33,631 nucleotides of DNA from Gemmatimonadota bacterium (GTDB lineage Bacteria; Gemmatimonadota; Gemmatimonadetes; Gemmatimonadales; Gemmatimonadaceae), in the NCBI GenBank assembly GCA_021298835.1, contig JAJTHG010000004.1:1-33631 (forward strand), given 5' to 3'. The notes below the pieces were generated by a model that saw nothing but the letters and a program-made list of their open reading frames with translations, was not told the origin of the DNA and did not search any database. The position numbers were made by a program, and so were the translations under genes. The first letter of the stretch is position 1, and each line of letters starts with the position of its first letter. Positions 1-8,460 of the stretch are shown here, piece by piece.

Positions 1-1090
1 CCCCGACGGCCGGGTCACGCGCCTGGACATCGGGGCGGTTCGCCCGCTCGGCTTCGTGGACGACCACCTGATCTTCCTGCGGTCCGACGGCACCATCATG
101 GCGGTGCCGCTCGACCTGCGCGCGCGCGCCTTCACCGGGCCTCCCGTGGCGTTGCTGGAGTCGGTGTCCAGTCCGGCGCTCTCGTCATCCGGGTCGCTGC
201 TGTATTCGCCGGGGCAGCCCGCCAACACCGCCGTGCTGGTGGACGAGCGCGGGGCGGCCACGCCGCTGCTCGGAGAAGCGCGACAGTACGGCAACCCGCG
301 CTATTCCCCCGATGGACGTCGCGTGGCCTTCGACGTCGGGAGCGCGAAGGGGCGCGACATCTGGATCTACGAGCTCGCGTCGGCGACGTTCACGCGGCTC
401 ACCTCCACCGGGAGCAACGTGCGGCCCGAATGGAGCCCCGATGGGCGGCGCGTGCTCTATCGCCAGGTCGCGCCACGCAAGGGGCTGTGGTGGCAGCCAG
501 CCGACGGCAGCGGCGCGCCGGAGCTGCTGGCGGAGGTGCCGGGCGGCCCCAATGAAGGGGTCGTCTCCCCGGACGGGCGCAACCTGCTGTACCGCACCGA
601 CGAGGGCACCGGGGACCAGCAGGTGTTCAGCATGCCGCTGGACAAGTCGGCCCCGCCCACGGCGCTGATCACCAAGGGGGTGAACTGGGCGCCGCGCTTC
701 TCACCCAACGGCCGATGGATCGCCTATAGCTCGGACGAGTCGGGAACGGCCGAGGTGTACGTGCGCCCGTTCCCGGGGGCGGCGGGTCGGGTGCAGGTGT
801 CCAACAACGGCGGCAGCGAGCCGGTGTGGTCGCGCGACGGCCGCACGCTGTTCTACCGGCAGGGGGAGGCGATCGTCGCCGCCCGGGTGACCACGGGCCC
901 CACCTTCTCCGTGCAGGAGCGCCGGACGCTGTTCAGCGGCCCCTTCGATTCGTCGGGCCCCCACGCCAACTACGACGTGTCCCCCGATGGCCGGCACCTG
1001 CTGATGCTCAGGGGCAAGGAGGGGAGCGGTCAGGGGGTCCTGGTGCTCAACTGGGCGGAAGAGGTGCGGGCGCGCCTCAAGGAGAAGTGA
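1..1090 (+). CDS. PD40/TolB-like beta-propeller, C-terminal part (probably of a Ser/Thr protein kinase)
   Basis: The reading frame is open from base 2, so the gene is cut by the left edge; the first possible internal start is a GTG at 56. The visible protein is a chain of PD40 (WD40-like) blades, each with a variant of the S-P-D-G-R motif: SPDGRRVAF, SPDGRRVLY, SPDGRNLLY, SPNGRWIAY, SRDGRTLFY and SPDGRHLLM. The last residues read VLNWAEEVRARLKEK. Gemmatimonadota and Acidobacteriota have many proteins with an N-terminal Ser/Thr kinase, a membrane segment and a propeller ending in a similar NW-EEL/V-like tail. The kinase part is therefore inferred, not seen; a TolB-like periplasmic protein without a kinase is the alternative. 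The gene is convergent with the methyltransferase gene. The 166-bp gap between them has only a weak 5-bp hairpin near 1212-1224. Confidence 0.8.
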   Translation, partial: PDGRVTRLDIGAVRPLGFVDDHLIFLRSDGTIMAVPLDLRARAFTGPPVALLESVSSPALSSSGSLLYSPGQPANTAVLVDERGAATPLLGEARQYGNPRYSPDGRRVAFDVGSAKGRDIWIYELASATFTRLTSTGSNVRPEWSPDGRRVLYRQVAPRKGLWWQPADGSGAPELLAEVPGGPNEGVVSPDGRNLLYRTDEGTGDQQVFSMPLDKSAPPTALITKGVNWAPRFSPNGRWIAYSSDESGTAEVYVRPFPGAAGRVQVSNNGGSEPVWSRDGRTLFYRQGEAIVAARVTTGPTFSVQERRTLFSGPFDSSGPHANYDVSPDGRHLLMLRGKEGSGQGVLVLNWAEEVRARLKEK

Positions 1091-1256
1091 CGCCGTGATC
1101 CCGTAGCGGCGTCCTCCACTTCGCGCTCGCGACCGTGCTGAGGCGCCGCAGCTTCCGCACCGACGCGCCTCCCGGCTGTCGGCGGCCCCCGCACGTCCCG
1201 AGGCCTGGCGACCGCCGCAGGCGGACGGGGCCCGGCGTGCAGAGGGCGAGCCCGGG

Positions 1257-2129
1257 CTACGCGGTCGGGTCGAACCGGCGGTAGTGGCGCGGATTGTAGG
1301 TACTGGACGTGTTGCCCGTGAGCCGACGGACGCCACGCATGAAGGGCCGAACGAGGCGGTGCGAGAGTGCAGTGAGCCAGGCCGGACGGCGACGGGACGC
1401 GCCCCCCGGTGCGCCGCCCACCCACATCGCCTGATAGTCGCTCTGGATCGGGGGCGTCTCGAACGGCACGACGTCGCGCACGCGGCGCGCGATTACCAGC
1501 AGGTACAGCGGATACCGGTTGATCAACGTCACGCGCTCACGAGCCGCGTCCGGGGCGGTCACCTCGTACCACGGAGCGCCCGGGCGGTCCTCGACGGCGA
1601 CCAGATGCTCGAGCACATAGCCGTTCGCAGCCGACAGCGCGGTGTGGAACAACTCCGGGCTCAGCTGATAGAAGCCGTGGCCGAGGAAGTTGTTCGCGGT
1701 CAGGATGCCGAGGAAATGCCCGCCGGGCCTGACCATCCGCATCGCGTTCGCGAGCGCCACGGGGAACTGGAAGACGTGCTCCAACGTGCCGCCGTCGAGC
1801 ACGGCCGAGTAGCGGTCGAGGTGCGGCGGGCCGATCGGCCGGTTGAAGTCGTGGAGGTACGTGGCGTCCTCGTAGGGCGCGGCATCGAACGAGTCCACGG
1901 TCTGTGCCCCCAGCGCCTCGAGCAGCGGTTCGGCGTATCCGGCTCGTCGGGCGAGCATCTCGGCCGCCGCGACCGGCGCCAAGGAGGCCCCGAAGTCGCG
2001 GAACGCCCGCGAGAGCGCGGCCGCGTCAACGTTGAGACTCTGTCGCCCGAGCATCGCCGCCTGCGCGAAATCGACGCCGCGCCGCTTCGCGAACAGCAGG
2101 AACCGGGTGCCCAGCGCGTCGAGGCCCAT
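1257..2129 (-). CDS. Class I SAM-dependent methyltransferase-like protein
   Basis: A 290-residue protein whose central part matches the late motifs of class I methyltransferases: an acidic strand with YSAVLDGGTLEHVF (about residues 108-121), then a helix and MRMVRPGGHFLGI, the usual post-motif III 'PGG' turn. Before it, VDSFDAAPYEDATYLHDFN resembles the motif II region of methyltransferases found in sugar and secondary-metabolite clusters. The canonical glycine-rich motif I (GxGxG) is not obvious, so cofactor binding is inferred from the rest of the fold. The basic, proline-rich C-terminus has no recognisable domain. The substrate is unknown and neighbours do not help. The ATG at 2129 is the natural start; a longer antisense frame on the other strand lacks any domain. 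Confidence 0.7.
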   Translation of the reverse strand: MGLDALGTRFLLFAKRRGVDFAQAAMLGRQSLNVDAAALSRAFRDFGASLAPVAAAEMLARRAGYAEPLLEALGAQTVDSFDAAPYEDATYLHDFNRPIGPPHLDRYSAVLDGGTLEHVFQFPVALANAMRMVRPGGHFLGILTANNFLGHGFYQLSPELFHTALSAANGYVLEHLVAVEDRPGAPWYEVTAPDAARERVTLINRYPLYLLVIARRVRDVVPFETPPIQSDYQAMWVGGAPGGASRRRPAWLTALSHRLVRPFMRGVRRLTGNTSSTYNPRHYRRFDPTA

Positions 2130-2183
2130 CGCCCGAATGTAGCGGAGTCGGGACGAACCGCCGAGCGGCGACCTGCACCGGCG

Positions 2184-2723
2184 TCAGCCCGGATAGAACT
2201 CGACGAGCGTGTCCTCTTCCATGCGCTCGAGCGCCTCCCGAACGTCCGGCGCCGCGACGGTCACCCGGCCGCGGAGGGTGATCGGCTCGTCAGCGACGTC
2301 GCCGCCATAGAAGTGCAGCAGAAGGCCGACGAAGCGGAATCCGGCCCGGTGCAGGTCGGCGAGCAGCGCCGTCCACTGCGCGATCTCGTCCGCCGCGGCG
2401 CGCTCGGCGCTCTCGCGCGCCCGCGAGCGGCTGCCAAGCGCACGTTGGATCTTGGCCGCGCTCCAGCCGCGCGCCGCGAGCTTCCGCGTCTTCGCCGCGT
2501 CCTCGCGGGTACGGCCCTCACGGACCCGGGCGATCCTGCCCAGCGCCGTGCCGCAGTCGCACCCGCCTTCCGACAGCGCGTAGTAGGCCTCGTCCGGACG
2601 GAGCTGGTTCCGTACCGCCGCGTTGTGCACGGGCACGAGGCGGCGCCCCACGCGCGCGAGCGCGTCCTCCGCATCGGGCAGTCGCCCGCCGGCCGGGAGC
2701 ACAGCCGTGATGAACTGGCACAC
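2184..2723 (-). CDS. Hypothetical protein with a CDCGT motif
   Basis: A 179-residue protein of unknown function, starting MCQFITAVLPAGG and containing the cysteine motif GGCDCGTALG near residue 55. Three cysteines so close together (C2 plus the CDC pair) could bind a metal or form a disulfide, but there are too few ligands to name a cofactor. The middle is charged and helical (an R/A/E-rich stretch of about 50 residues) and the end is a compact alpha/beta segment finishing in LVEFYPG. No signal peptide or membrane segment is visible. It lies 54 bp downstream of nothing transcribed toward it except the methyltransferase, which follows on the same strand, so the two may be cotranscribed. I do not recognise a family with confidence. 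Confidence 0.6.
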   Translation of the reverse strand: MCQFITAVLPAGGRLPDAEDALARVGRRLVPVHNAAVRNQLRPDEAYYALSEGGCDCGTALGRIARVREGRTREDAAKTRKLAARGWSAAKIQRALGSRSRARESAERAAADEIAQWTALLADLHRAGFRFVGLLLHFYGGDVADEPITLRGRVTVAAPDVREALERMEEDTLVEFYPG

Positions 2724-2779
2724 GGGGTCCTCCGTGAAAGGCGTCCGAGTCGCTGAGCCGAATCTACCTGCGGCGCGTC

Positions 2780-2798
2780 ACGGCGTGGTTCACGCCGT
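2780..2798. terminator. Hairpin between ABC lipoprotein gene and the CDCGT-protein gene
   Basis: ACGGCGTG-GTT-CACGCCGT is a perfect 8-bp stem with a 3-base loop, 25 bp past the stop codon of the minus-strand lipoprotein gene. There is no T-tract, so intrinsic termination is uncertain. It could equally be an operator upstream of the next minus-strand gene. Confidence 0.35.
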
Positions 2799-2822
2799 CC
2801 GGGCGAGCGCGGCACCGCCGCA

Positions 2823-4070
2823 TCAAGGCACGGCCTTCGGCGGCACGATCGCGCGCACCCGAGCCGAGTCACCCTCGATCTCGAGGATGATCGCCTCCCG
2901 GTCGGGATCGCCGGACCCGGAGAAACGCAGGCGGCCGAAGGCGCCGTCGTAGCGCCCCGATTCCCGCAGCGCGTCGGCGACTGGGCGCCCGGAGCGCGCC
3001 CCGGCGCGCTCCGCGGCCCTCGCCAACAGCCGTACGGCATCGTAGGTGGCGGCGGCGGTGGCGCGCAGGGGTTGATCCGCATGGCGCGCGGTGTACGCGC
3101 CGCGAAAGGACAGCGCCCCGGGCTGCTCGGAGCGGCGATTCCAACTGGTCGTGAAGACGGCCCCGTTCGCGGCGGCGATCCGCGACGCGAAGAACGCGTC
3201 CCATGCGTCCCCCCCGAGCACGCGTCCGGTGAAACCACCCGCCCGCAACTGGCGCAGGCCGAGGGTGTCCGCGCCGTAGAGCGTCGGGACAAGGACGGCG
3301 TCCGGCCGAGCCGCCAGGACCCGCTGCACGGCGCGCGAGCGGGACGCGGGGTCGTCGGCGTCGAATCCCTCGGTGGCGATCATCTCGCCGCCGACCGCCC
3401 GGAATTCGTCCGAGAACCGCTGCACGACGTCGCGGTTGTAGGCCAGGGCACTCTTGTAGAGCGCAGCCACGCGCCGGATCCCCAGCGAATCGTGCGCGAA
3501 GCGCGCGAGGACGCGCCCCTGCACGGCGTCCACGAACGCGAGGCGGTTGACAAAGGCACGCCCTCGCGTGACGTCCGGTGCCGAGGCCATCGGAGCGATC
3601 ATCGGCACTTCGGATTCCTCGGCGACCTCGCCGGCGGCCGCGGCGAGGTTGCTGAACTGCGGCCCGACGATGACGTCCGCGGAATCGAGGTTGACGAGCT
3701 CGCGCGCGACCGAGGCGGCGCCGCCGGCGCGGTATGGCGACGCCTTGACCACGAGCACGACGCGGTGCGGCTTCCCCGCGATGACGACGCCACCGGCGGC
3801 GTTGAGTTCGTCCACCGCGAGTTGGGCGCCACGGCGGGAGGGCTCGCCGGAGGTCGGGCCGTCCATGGGACCGAAATGGCCGATGAGCCCGACGCGGAAC
3901 TCCGCAGGTCGTGAGGGCCTGCAGCCGGCCGCCAGCGCGATGCCTAGCGCCACGCCCTTCGTGACGCCCTGCGTGACGCCCTGCGCCGCGGCAACGCGGA
4001 ACACGAGCCGGACACCGCGACGGCGCCTTGCGGTGCTCGAGGGGTCGGTCGGGGGCGGCACGGGTGACAT
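2823..4070 (-). CDS. ABC transporter substrate-binding lipoprotein (branched-chain amino acid / Peripla_BP_6 type)
   Basis: The protein has the type I periplasmic-binding fold of LivJ-like receptors: FRVGLIGHFGPMDGPTSGEP, GAQLAVDELNAAGGV, then the conserved VIVGPQFSNLAAA and VPMIAPMASAP segments, a second lobe with RRVAALYKS and YNRDVVQRF, and DAVLVPTLYG. The start chosen is ATG 4070, giving 415 residues; a frame extending to 4211 adds residues unlike a signal peptide. An arginine-rich n-region (RRRR, 15-18) and hydrophobic stretch end in the lipobox LAAGC, with lipidated Cys at about residue 50. The signal peptide contains a tetrapeptide repeat (GVTQ-GVTK-GVAL). No permease or ATPase gene is adjacent, so it is an orphan receptor whose ligand cannot be deduced. 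Such orphans may work with remote transporters or as sensors. Confidence 0.85.
   Translation of the reverse strand: MSPVPPPTDPSSTARRRRGVRLVFRVAAAQGVTQGVTKGVALGIALAAGCRPSRPAEFRVGLIGHFGPMDGPTSGEPSRRGAQLAVDELNAAGGVVIAGKPHRVVLVVKASPYRAGGAASVARELVNLDSADVIVGPQFSNLAAAAGEVAEESEVPMIAPMASAPDVTRGRAFVNRLAFVDAVQGRVLARFAHDSLGIRRVAALYKSALAYNRDVVQRFSDEFRAVGGEMIATEGFDADDPASRSRAVQRVLAARPDAVLVPTLYGADTLGLRQLRAGGFTGRVLGGDAWDAFFASRIAAANGAVFTTSWNRRSEQPGALSFRGAYTARHADQPLRATAAATYDAVRLLARAAERAGARSGRPVADALRESGRYDGAFGRLRFSGSGDPDREAIILEIEGDSARVRAIVPPKAVP
3949..3984. repeat. 12-bp tandem repeat inside a signal-peptide coding region
   Basis: Two perfect copies of GTGACGCCCTGC (3961-3972 and 3973-3984) follow a degenerate copy (3949-3960). 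On the minus strand they encode the tetrapeptide series GVTQ/GVTK/GVAL in the hydrophobic part of the lipoprotein signal peptide. The unit is a multiple of three, so copy changes keep the frame. Confidence 0.75.
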
Positions 4071-4242
4071 GCGCCACAAGATACGCGGAGCGGTGCTTCT
4101 GCTGAACCGACCACCGGGATACCGTTCTGCTTGCCGATGTCCCAGGTCGTGAATCCCCTGGTGAAGGGGGGTGACGCCCGAAGCCATCGTGTCGTCGGCC
4201 TCGCCACGCACCGAACAAGGCCAATCTCACCGCTGCCGCGTC

Positions 4243-4608
4243 ATGACACTCACCCTGTACCTTCTGCTGCTGGGCTTCTTCATCGCGCACGAGCTCGACG
4301 CCGTGACATGCCGCGAGTGGCGGCTCCTGTACGTGCTGCGGGCCATGCCGGAAGAGTCGGCGCGCACCGCGTTCGTCGCCCTGCACGTTCCGCTGGGCGC
4401 CGGCCTCGCGTGGACCGTGACCGACTCGCGTCCCGCCGCGTCCGCCGCCCGCGTCGTCGTCGCGCTCTTCGCCGTCGTGCACGGCGGCTTGCACTACCGC
4501 CTTCGACGCGACCCGGCGTACGCCTTCCACTCGGTGCTGTCCGTGACCCTGATCGCGGGGGCTGCCGCCTGCGGTGCCGCCTACGTGCTGGCGGTGCTGT
4601 TCGGTTGA
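4243..4608 (+). CDS. Small membrane protein, DUF6713-like
   Basis: The start is ATG 4243 (MTLTLYLLLLGFFIAHELD), giving 121 residues; an upstream extension to 4171 reads as non-membrane sequence and is rejected. The hallmark is a first membrane helix ending in AHELDAVTCREWRLLY, which resembles the HExDA...EWR signature of DUF6713 proteins. About four hydrophobic segments follow, including AARVVVALFAVVHGGLHY and a final TLIAGAAACGAAYVLAVLF. Polar His/Glu residues at the membrane edge could bind a metal or lipid head group, but the function of the family is unknown. The gene is divergent from the ABC lipoprotein gene (172-bp gap) and convergent with a small lipoprotein gene 17 bp away. Confidence 0.7.
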   Translation: MTLTLYLLLLGFFIAHELDAVTCREWRLLYVLRAMPEESARTAFVALHVPLGAGLAWTVTDSRPAASAARVVVALFAVVHGGLHYRLRRDPAYAFHSVLSVTLIAGAAACGAAYVLAVLFG

Positions 4609-4624
4609 GGCGACCCGGCGGCTG

Positions 4625-5035
4625 CTACTGCACGCGGATCGTGGCCAGCCCCGTGGCGTCGCTCACGCCGGTCGCGGAGGCGCGGAACGCGACGACGTAG
4701 TTTCCGCGGGTCGGGCTCGCCGGCACGGTCACTGTGGCCAGCGTCCCGGAGCCCGAGGTGATCTGGGCCGGCGCGAAGCTCGCGGTCCACCCCGTGGGAA
4801 GTCCCTCGGCGGAGACCGTGACGGCACCGGTGAACCCGCCGGACCGCGTGAGAGCGATGGAGACCTGCGCACCCACCGGGACGGCAAGGACCGGGACAGG
4901 GTCCGGGTTGGTCACGGTGATGCTGATGCCGAGGGGCGTCGGGGCGGGCCCAGCCGGGCTGTCGGCGCCGCCGCACGCGGTCGCGCTGACGACGGGGATG
5001 AGTAAGGGGATGATGCGGCGCAGAAGCGAAGGCAT
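4625..5035 (-). CDS. Small Ig-like lipoprotein, function unknown
   Basis: A 136-residue exported protein. The N-terminus MPSLLRRIIPLLIPVVSATACGG is a signal peptide with a weak lipobox (ATAC; alanine at -3 is atypical), so lipidation at Cys21 is probable rather than certain. The rest is beta-rich: SITVTNPDPVPVLAVPVGAQ, GGFTGAVTVSAEGLPTGW, then NYVVAFRASATG. This resembles the Ig-like/NPCBM-associated modules that describe 'good' and 'bad' stretches of sequence in bacterial surface proteins. It is a single domain with no catalytic module. It is convergent with the DUF6713-like gene and divergent from the P-type ATPase gene; the 122-bp gap upstream shows no evident riboswitch. Confidence 0.7.
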   Translation of the reverse strand: MPSLLRRIIPLLIPVVSATACGGADSPAGPAPTPLGISITVTNPDPVPVLAVPVGAQVSIALTRSGGFTGAVTVSAEGLPTGWTASFAPAQITSGSGTLATVTVPASPTRGNYVVAFRASATGVSDATGLATIRVQ

Positions 5036-5157
5036 GGTCGAAACGGGATGGGCAGGTCGGGCGCGAAACCGCGTCGCCGTGCGTCGAGATTACGCGCTGG
5101 CGTCATGGCGTGGGAGTGGCGGGGGGACGATCCGGCGTCCGCCCGGCAGGGACGGCC

Positions 5158-7665
5158 ATGCCGAAGTTCCGCGCCGGCGTGCATGATCAGGGCGTGGGCA
5201 CCGAGCCGCTCCCGCCAACGGGCCTGACCAGCGCCGAGGCCGCCGCGCGCCTCGCCCGCGACGGTCCGAACGCGGTCGCGTCGCAGTCGCGGACGTCGCC
5301 GGTGCGGCGGCTCGGGGCCCTGCTGGCCAACCCGCTCGCGCTGCTGCTGCTCGTGCTGGCGTCCGTCGCGACGGCGCTGGGGGACCGCCGGTCGGCCGTC
5401 GTCATGGTGGTGATGCTGGTGATCGGGGTCGTCCTGCGGTTCGTGCGCGAGTCGCGGGCGGACCGGGCCGCGACGGACCTGCAGGGGCTGATTCGCGTCA
5501 GCGCGCGGGTCCTCCGTGACGGAGCGCCGCGCGCCGTGCCGCTGGCCGAGGTGGTCGTGGGGGACGTAGCACTGCTCGCGGCCGGGGACCTGATTCCCGG
5601 GGACGGCGAAGTGCTGGTCGCGCGCGACCTGTATGTGAACGAGGCGTCGCTGACCGGGGAGTCGCTCCCGGTCGGGAAGGGGAAGTCCCACGAGGCGGCG
5701 GCAGCGCGCGCCCGGGTGCGGCTGGGCACCAGTGTCCAGAGCGGCACGGCCACCATGCGCGTGACCGCCACCGGGGGGCGCACGGAGTTCGGGCGGATGG
5801 CCGGCTCCCTGGCCGCCGTCGAACTGCCGACGGCGTTCGATCGCGGCATCGGCCGGTTCACCTGGCTCATGGTGGGCTTCGTCGCGACGATGGCGCCGAT
5901 CGTGTTCGTCGTCACGGGCGTCACGAAGGGCGACTGGGGGCAGGCGCTCTTCTTCGCGCTTGCGGTGGCGGTGGGGCTGACGCCGGAGTTGCTGCCGGCG
6001 ATCGTCTCGGTGTGCCTGACGTCCGGCGCCGTCGCCCTCTCGCGGCGCAAGGTGATCGTGCGCCGGCTCGACGCGATCCAGAACTTCGGCGCGATGGACG
6101 TGCTGTGTACCGACAAGACGGGGACGCTGACGCAGGACGTCGTCGTGCTGCAGCGCCACCTGGACGCCGGCGGGATCGACTCGGCGCGGGTGTTGCGCGA
6201 CGCGACCCTCGTGAGCCACTTCCAGACGGGGCTTCGGAGCGTCCTCGACGAGGCGATCCTCACGCACGCGACGGAACTGGCACCGGGGTCGCTCGAGGGT
6301 TGGGGGCGGCTCGACGAGCGCCCCTTCGACTTCGAGCGTCGCATCATGTCGGTGCTGGTCGGCGATCCCGGCGGCGTCCCTGTCCTGGTGGCAAAGGGGG
6401 CGCCGGAGGCGGTGCTCACCCGCTGTACGACGTGGATGGACGGGGAGCGCGTGGCGCCGCTCGACGCCGATCGCGCGGCCGCGATCACGGCCCAGGCGGA
6501 GCGGCTGAGCCGCGACGGCTTCCGGGTGCTCGCCGTGGCCGTGCGTCCGGGCGCGTCAATGGAGGAGCGGGGTCTGGCGTTCGTCGGCCACTGCGCCTTC
6601 CTGGATCCGCCGAAGGACTCCGCCGCCCCCGCCCTGCGGGCGCTGTCGGCGGGTGGCGTGGCGGTGAAGGTCCTCACGGGGGACGACGTGCACGTCACCC
6701 AGTGCGTCTGCCGCGCCGTGGGGATCCCCGATGCCGCCCCCCTCACGGGGACGGCGATCGACGCGATGGACGACGCGGCACTCGCCGACGCCGCCGAACG
6801 CGCGACGATCTTCGCGCGGATGACGCCGGCACACAAGGCGCGCGTGATCCGCGCGCTGCAGGCGCGGCGACACGTCGTGGGCTTCCTTGGCGACGGTATC
6901 AACGACGCGCCGGCGCTGCGCGCCGCCGACGTCGGTGTCTCCGTGGACTCCGCCTCGGACGTCGCGAAGGACTCGGCCGACATCATCCTGCTGGACAAGA
7001 GTCTGCAGGTGCTCGAGGCCGGGATGCGCGAGGGGCGCAAGGTCTTCGTGAACGTTCTGAAGTACCTGCGCATGGGGGCGAGCTCGAACGTGGGCAACAT
7101 GCTGAGCGTGCTGGGCGCGAGCGCGCTGCTGCCGTTCGTGCCGATGGCACCGATCCAGCTGCTGACGAACAACCTGCTGTACGACCTGTCGCAGGTGCCG
7201 ATCCCGGGCGACCGTGTGGACGACGAGGACGTCGCGCGTCCCCGGCCGTGGGACGTCGGGGCGATCGCGCGGTACATCGCCGGCGTGGGACCGCTCAGCT
7301 CGATCTTCGACTACGTGACGTTCGCGGCGATGTGGTGGCTCTTCGGGGCGCGATCGCCGGCCGAGGCGTCGCTGTTCCAGACGGGCTGGTTCGTGGAGTC
7401 GGTCGCATCGCAGACGCTCGTCATCCACGTGATCCGCACGAACCGCGTCCCGTTCCTGCAGAGCCGCGCAAGCGGCGCGCTCATGGGCACGACGGTGGCC
7501 GTCGTCGCCGCCGCGGCGGCGCTGCCCTTCACGGGCCTCGGTCGCACGCTCGGCCTGGTGCCGCTCCCCCCGCGCTACTGGGGCGTCCTGGCTGGGACGC
7601 TCGTCGCATACCTCTCGCTGACCTGGGTGGTCAAGGGCTGGCTCGTGCGGCGGGGGTGGGCGTGA
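5158..7665 (+). CDS. mgtA: Magnesium-translocating P-type ATPase (MgtA/MgtB-like)
   Basis: A full P-type ATPase of 835 residues from ATG 5158; GTG 5110 is an alternative start that adds 16 residues. All core motifs are present: TGES (actuator), LTPELLPAIV (membrane helix M4), NFGAMDVLCTDKTGTLTQD with the phosphorylated Asp at about residue 319, KGAPEAVL (nucleotide binding), MTPAHKARVI and GDGINDAPALRAADVGV (hinge). The strongest evidence for Mg2+ specificity is the sequence around the phosphorylation site, AIQNFGAMD-LCTDKTGTLTQD, and VGLTPE-LP-IV, which match E. coli MgtA almost residue for residue. MgtA is a type IIIB ATPase that imports Mg2+ into the cytoplasm. The enterobacterial protein is about 60 residues longer, mostly at the N-terminus. 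No PhoPQ-type box or M-box leader is recognisable upstream. The next gene, a VIT-family transporter, starts 50 bp downstream and probably shares the transcript. Confidence 0.93.
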   Translation: MPKFRAGVHDQGVGTEPLPPTGLTSAEAAARLARDGPNAVASQSRTSPVRRLGALLANPLALLLLVLASVATALGDRRSAVVMVVMLVIGVVLRFVRESRADRAATDLQGLIRVSARVLRDGAPRAVPLAEVVVGDVALLAAGDLIPGDGEVLVARDLYVNEASLTGESLPVGKGKSHEAAAARARVRLGTSVQSGTATMRVTATGGRTEFGRMAGSLAAVELPTAFDRGIGRFTWLMVGFVATMAPIVFVVTGVTKGDWGQALFFALAVAVGLTPELLPAIVSVCLTSGAVALSRRKVIVRRLDAIQNFGAMDVLCTDKTGTLTQDVVVLQRHLDAGGIDSARVLRDATLVSHFQTGLRSVLDEAILTHATELAPGSLEGWGRLDERPFDFERRIMSVLVGDPGGVPVLVAKGAPEAVLTRCTTWMDGERVAPLDADRAAAITAQAERLSRDGFRVLAVAVRPGASMEERGLAFVGHCAFLDPPKDSAAPALRALSAGGVAVKVLTGDDVHVTQCVCRAVGIPDAAPLTGTAIDAMDDAALADAAERATIFARMTPAHKARVIRALQARRHVVGFLGDGINDAPALRAADVGVSVDSASDVAKDSADIILLDKSLQVLEAGMREGRKVFVNVLKYLRMGASSNVGNMLSVLGASALLPFVPMAPIQLLTNNLLYDLSQVPIPGDRVDDEDVARPRPWDVGAIARYIAGVGPLSSIFDYVTFAAMWWLFGARSPAEASLFQTGWFVESVASQTLVIHVIRTNRVPFLQSRASGALMGTTVAVVAAAAALPFTGLGRTLGLVPLPPRYWGVLAGTLVAYLSLTWVVKGWLVRRGWA

Positions 7666-7715
7666 CGCCGCTGGCACCGTTGCGCCGGCGCAGCCCCACC
7701 AGCACCATCCAGTCC

Positions 7716-8414
7716 ATGCCTCGTCCTCTGCATCCCGAACGGCACTACACCGCGCGCGTCGGTTGGCTTCGCGCGGCCGTCCTCGGCGCCAACGACGGGC
7801 TCGTCTCGACGGCGGCCCTCGTGGTGGGGGTCGCGGCGGCGGGGACATCGCGATCGGCAATGCTGCTGTCGGGCGTGGCCGGCCTCGTGGCGGGCGCGAT
7901 GTCCATGGCGGCCGGCGAGTACGTCTCGGTCAGCTCGCAGGCCGACACCGAACGCGCGGACCTCGAGCGGGAGCGCCTGGAACTGCAGGCGGACCCCGAC
8001 GCGGAGCGCGACGAGCTCGCGCGGATCTACGTCGCGCGCGGTCTCGACCCCTCGCTGGCGCACCAGGTGGCGCGACAGCTGACGGCGCACGACGCCCTCG
8101 GGGCGCACGCGCGCGACGAGTTGGGGATCACGGAGGCGCTCTCGGCGCGGCCGGTGCAGGCCGCGCTCGCGTCGGCGGCGACCTTCGCGGTCGGGGCGGC
8201 GTTTCCCCTGCTGGTGGCCGCGCTCGCCCCGCCGGCGCGGGCGATCGTCACCGTGTCCGCGACCTCGCTCGCGGCGTTGGCGGCGCTCGGGGCCCTCGCC
8301 GCCGGGGCAGGCGGCGCGGGACGCCTGCGCGCCGCGGTCCGCGTGTCGTTCTGGAGCGCTCTGGCGCTCGGGATCACGGCGCTGGCCGGACGCCTGTTCG
8401 GCGCGGCCGTGTAG
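7716..8414 (+). CDS. VIT1/CCC1 family transporter-like membrane protein
   Basis: The 232-residue protein starts at ATG 7716 (MPRPLHPERHYTARVGWL). The first helix has the family signature RAAVLGANDGLVSTAALVVGV, and the second LVAGAMSMAAGEYVSVSSQ; both are conserved from yeast CCC1 and plant VIT1 to bacteria. A charged cytoplasmic segment (about residues 72-125) rich in Glu/Asp, with RERLELQADPDAERDELA, corresponds to the metal-binding domain of VIT proteins. Three more hydrophobic segments follow. The family moves Fe2+ or Mn2+ out of the cytosol by proton antiport. Which metal is used here cannot be read from the sequence. It follows mgtA on the same strand, suggesting a divalent-cation unit. 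Confidence 0.9.
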   Translation: MPRPLHPERHYTARVGWLRAAVLGANDGLVSTAALVVGVAAAGTSRSAMLLSGVAGLVAGAMSMAAGEYVSVSSQADTERADLERERLELQADPDAERDELARIYVARGLDPSLAHQVARQLTAHDALGAHARDELGITEALSARPVQAALASAATFAVGAAFPLLVAALAPPARAIVTVSATSLAALAALGALAAGAGGAGRLRAAVRVSFWSALALGITALAGRLFGAAV

Positions 8415-8460
8415 CGCGCAGCCGGCCGCGGCGTCGCGGCGGCATCGCGCGAGCGCGCTA
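8412..8460. terminator. Shared bidirectional hairpin between VIT gene and amidase gene
   Basis: TAGCGCGC (8412-8419) and GCGCGCTA (8453-8460) form a perfect 8-bp stem that includes the stop codons of both convergent genes. A second inverted repeat, CCGCG-GCGT-CGCGG, lies within the loop. There is no T-tract, so its role as terminator is inferred from position. Confidence 0.5.

Noticed and set aside
1284..2756. A 490-codon open frame on the plus strand
   Set aside because: It runs antisense to the methyltransferase and the CDCGT protein, is arginine-rich and has no domain; long antisense frames are expected at this GC content.
5036..5157. Possible M-box riboswitch or leader upstream of mgtA
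   Set aside because: The 122-bp gap is too short for an M-box and no conserved stem pattern could be seen.
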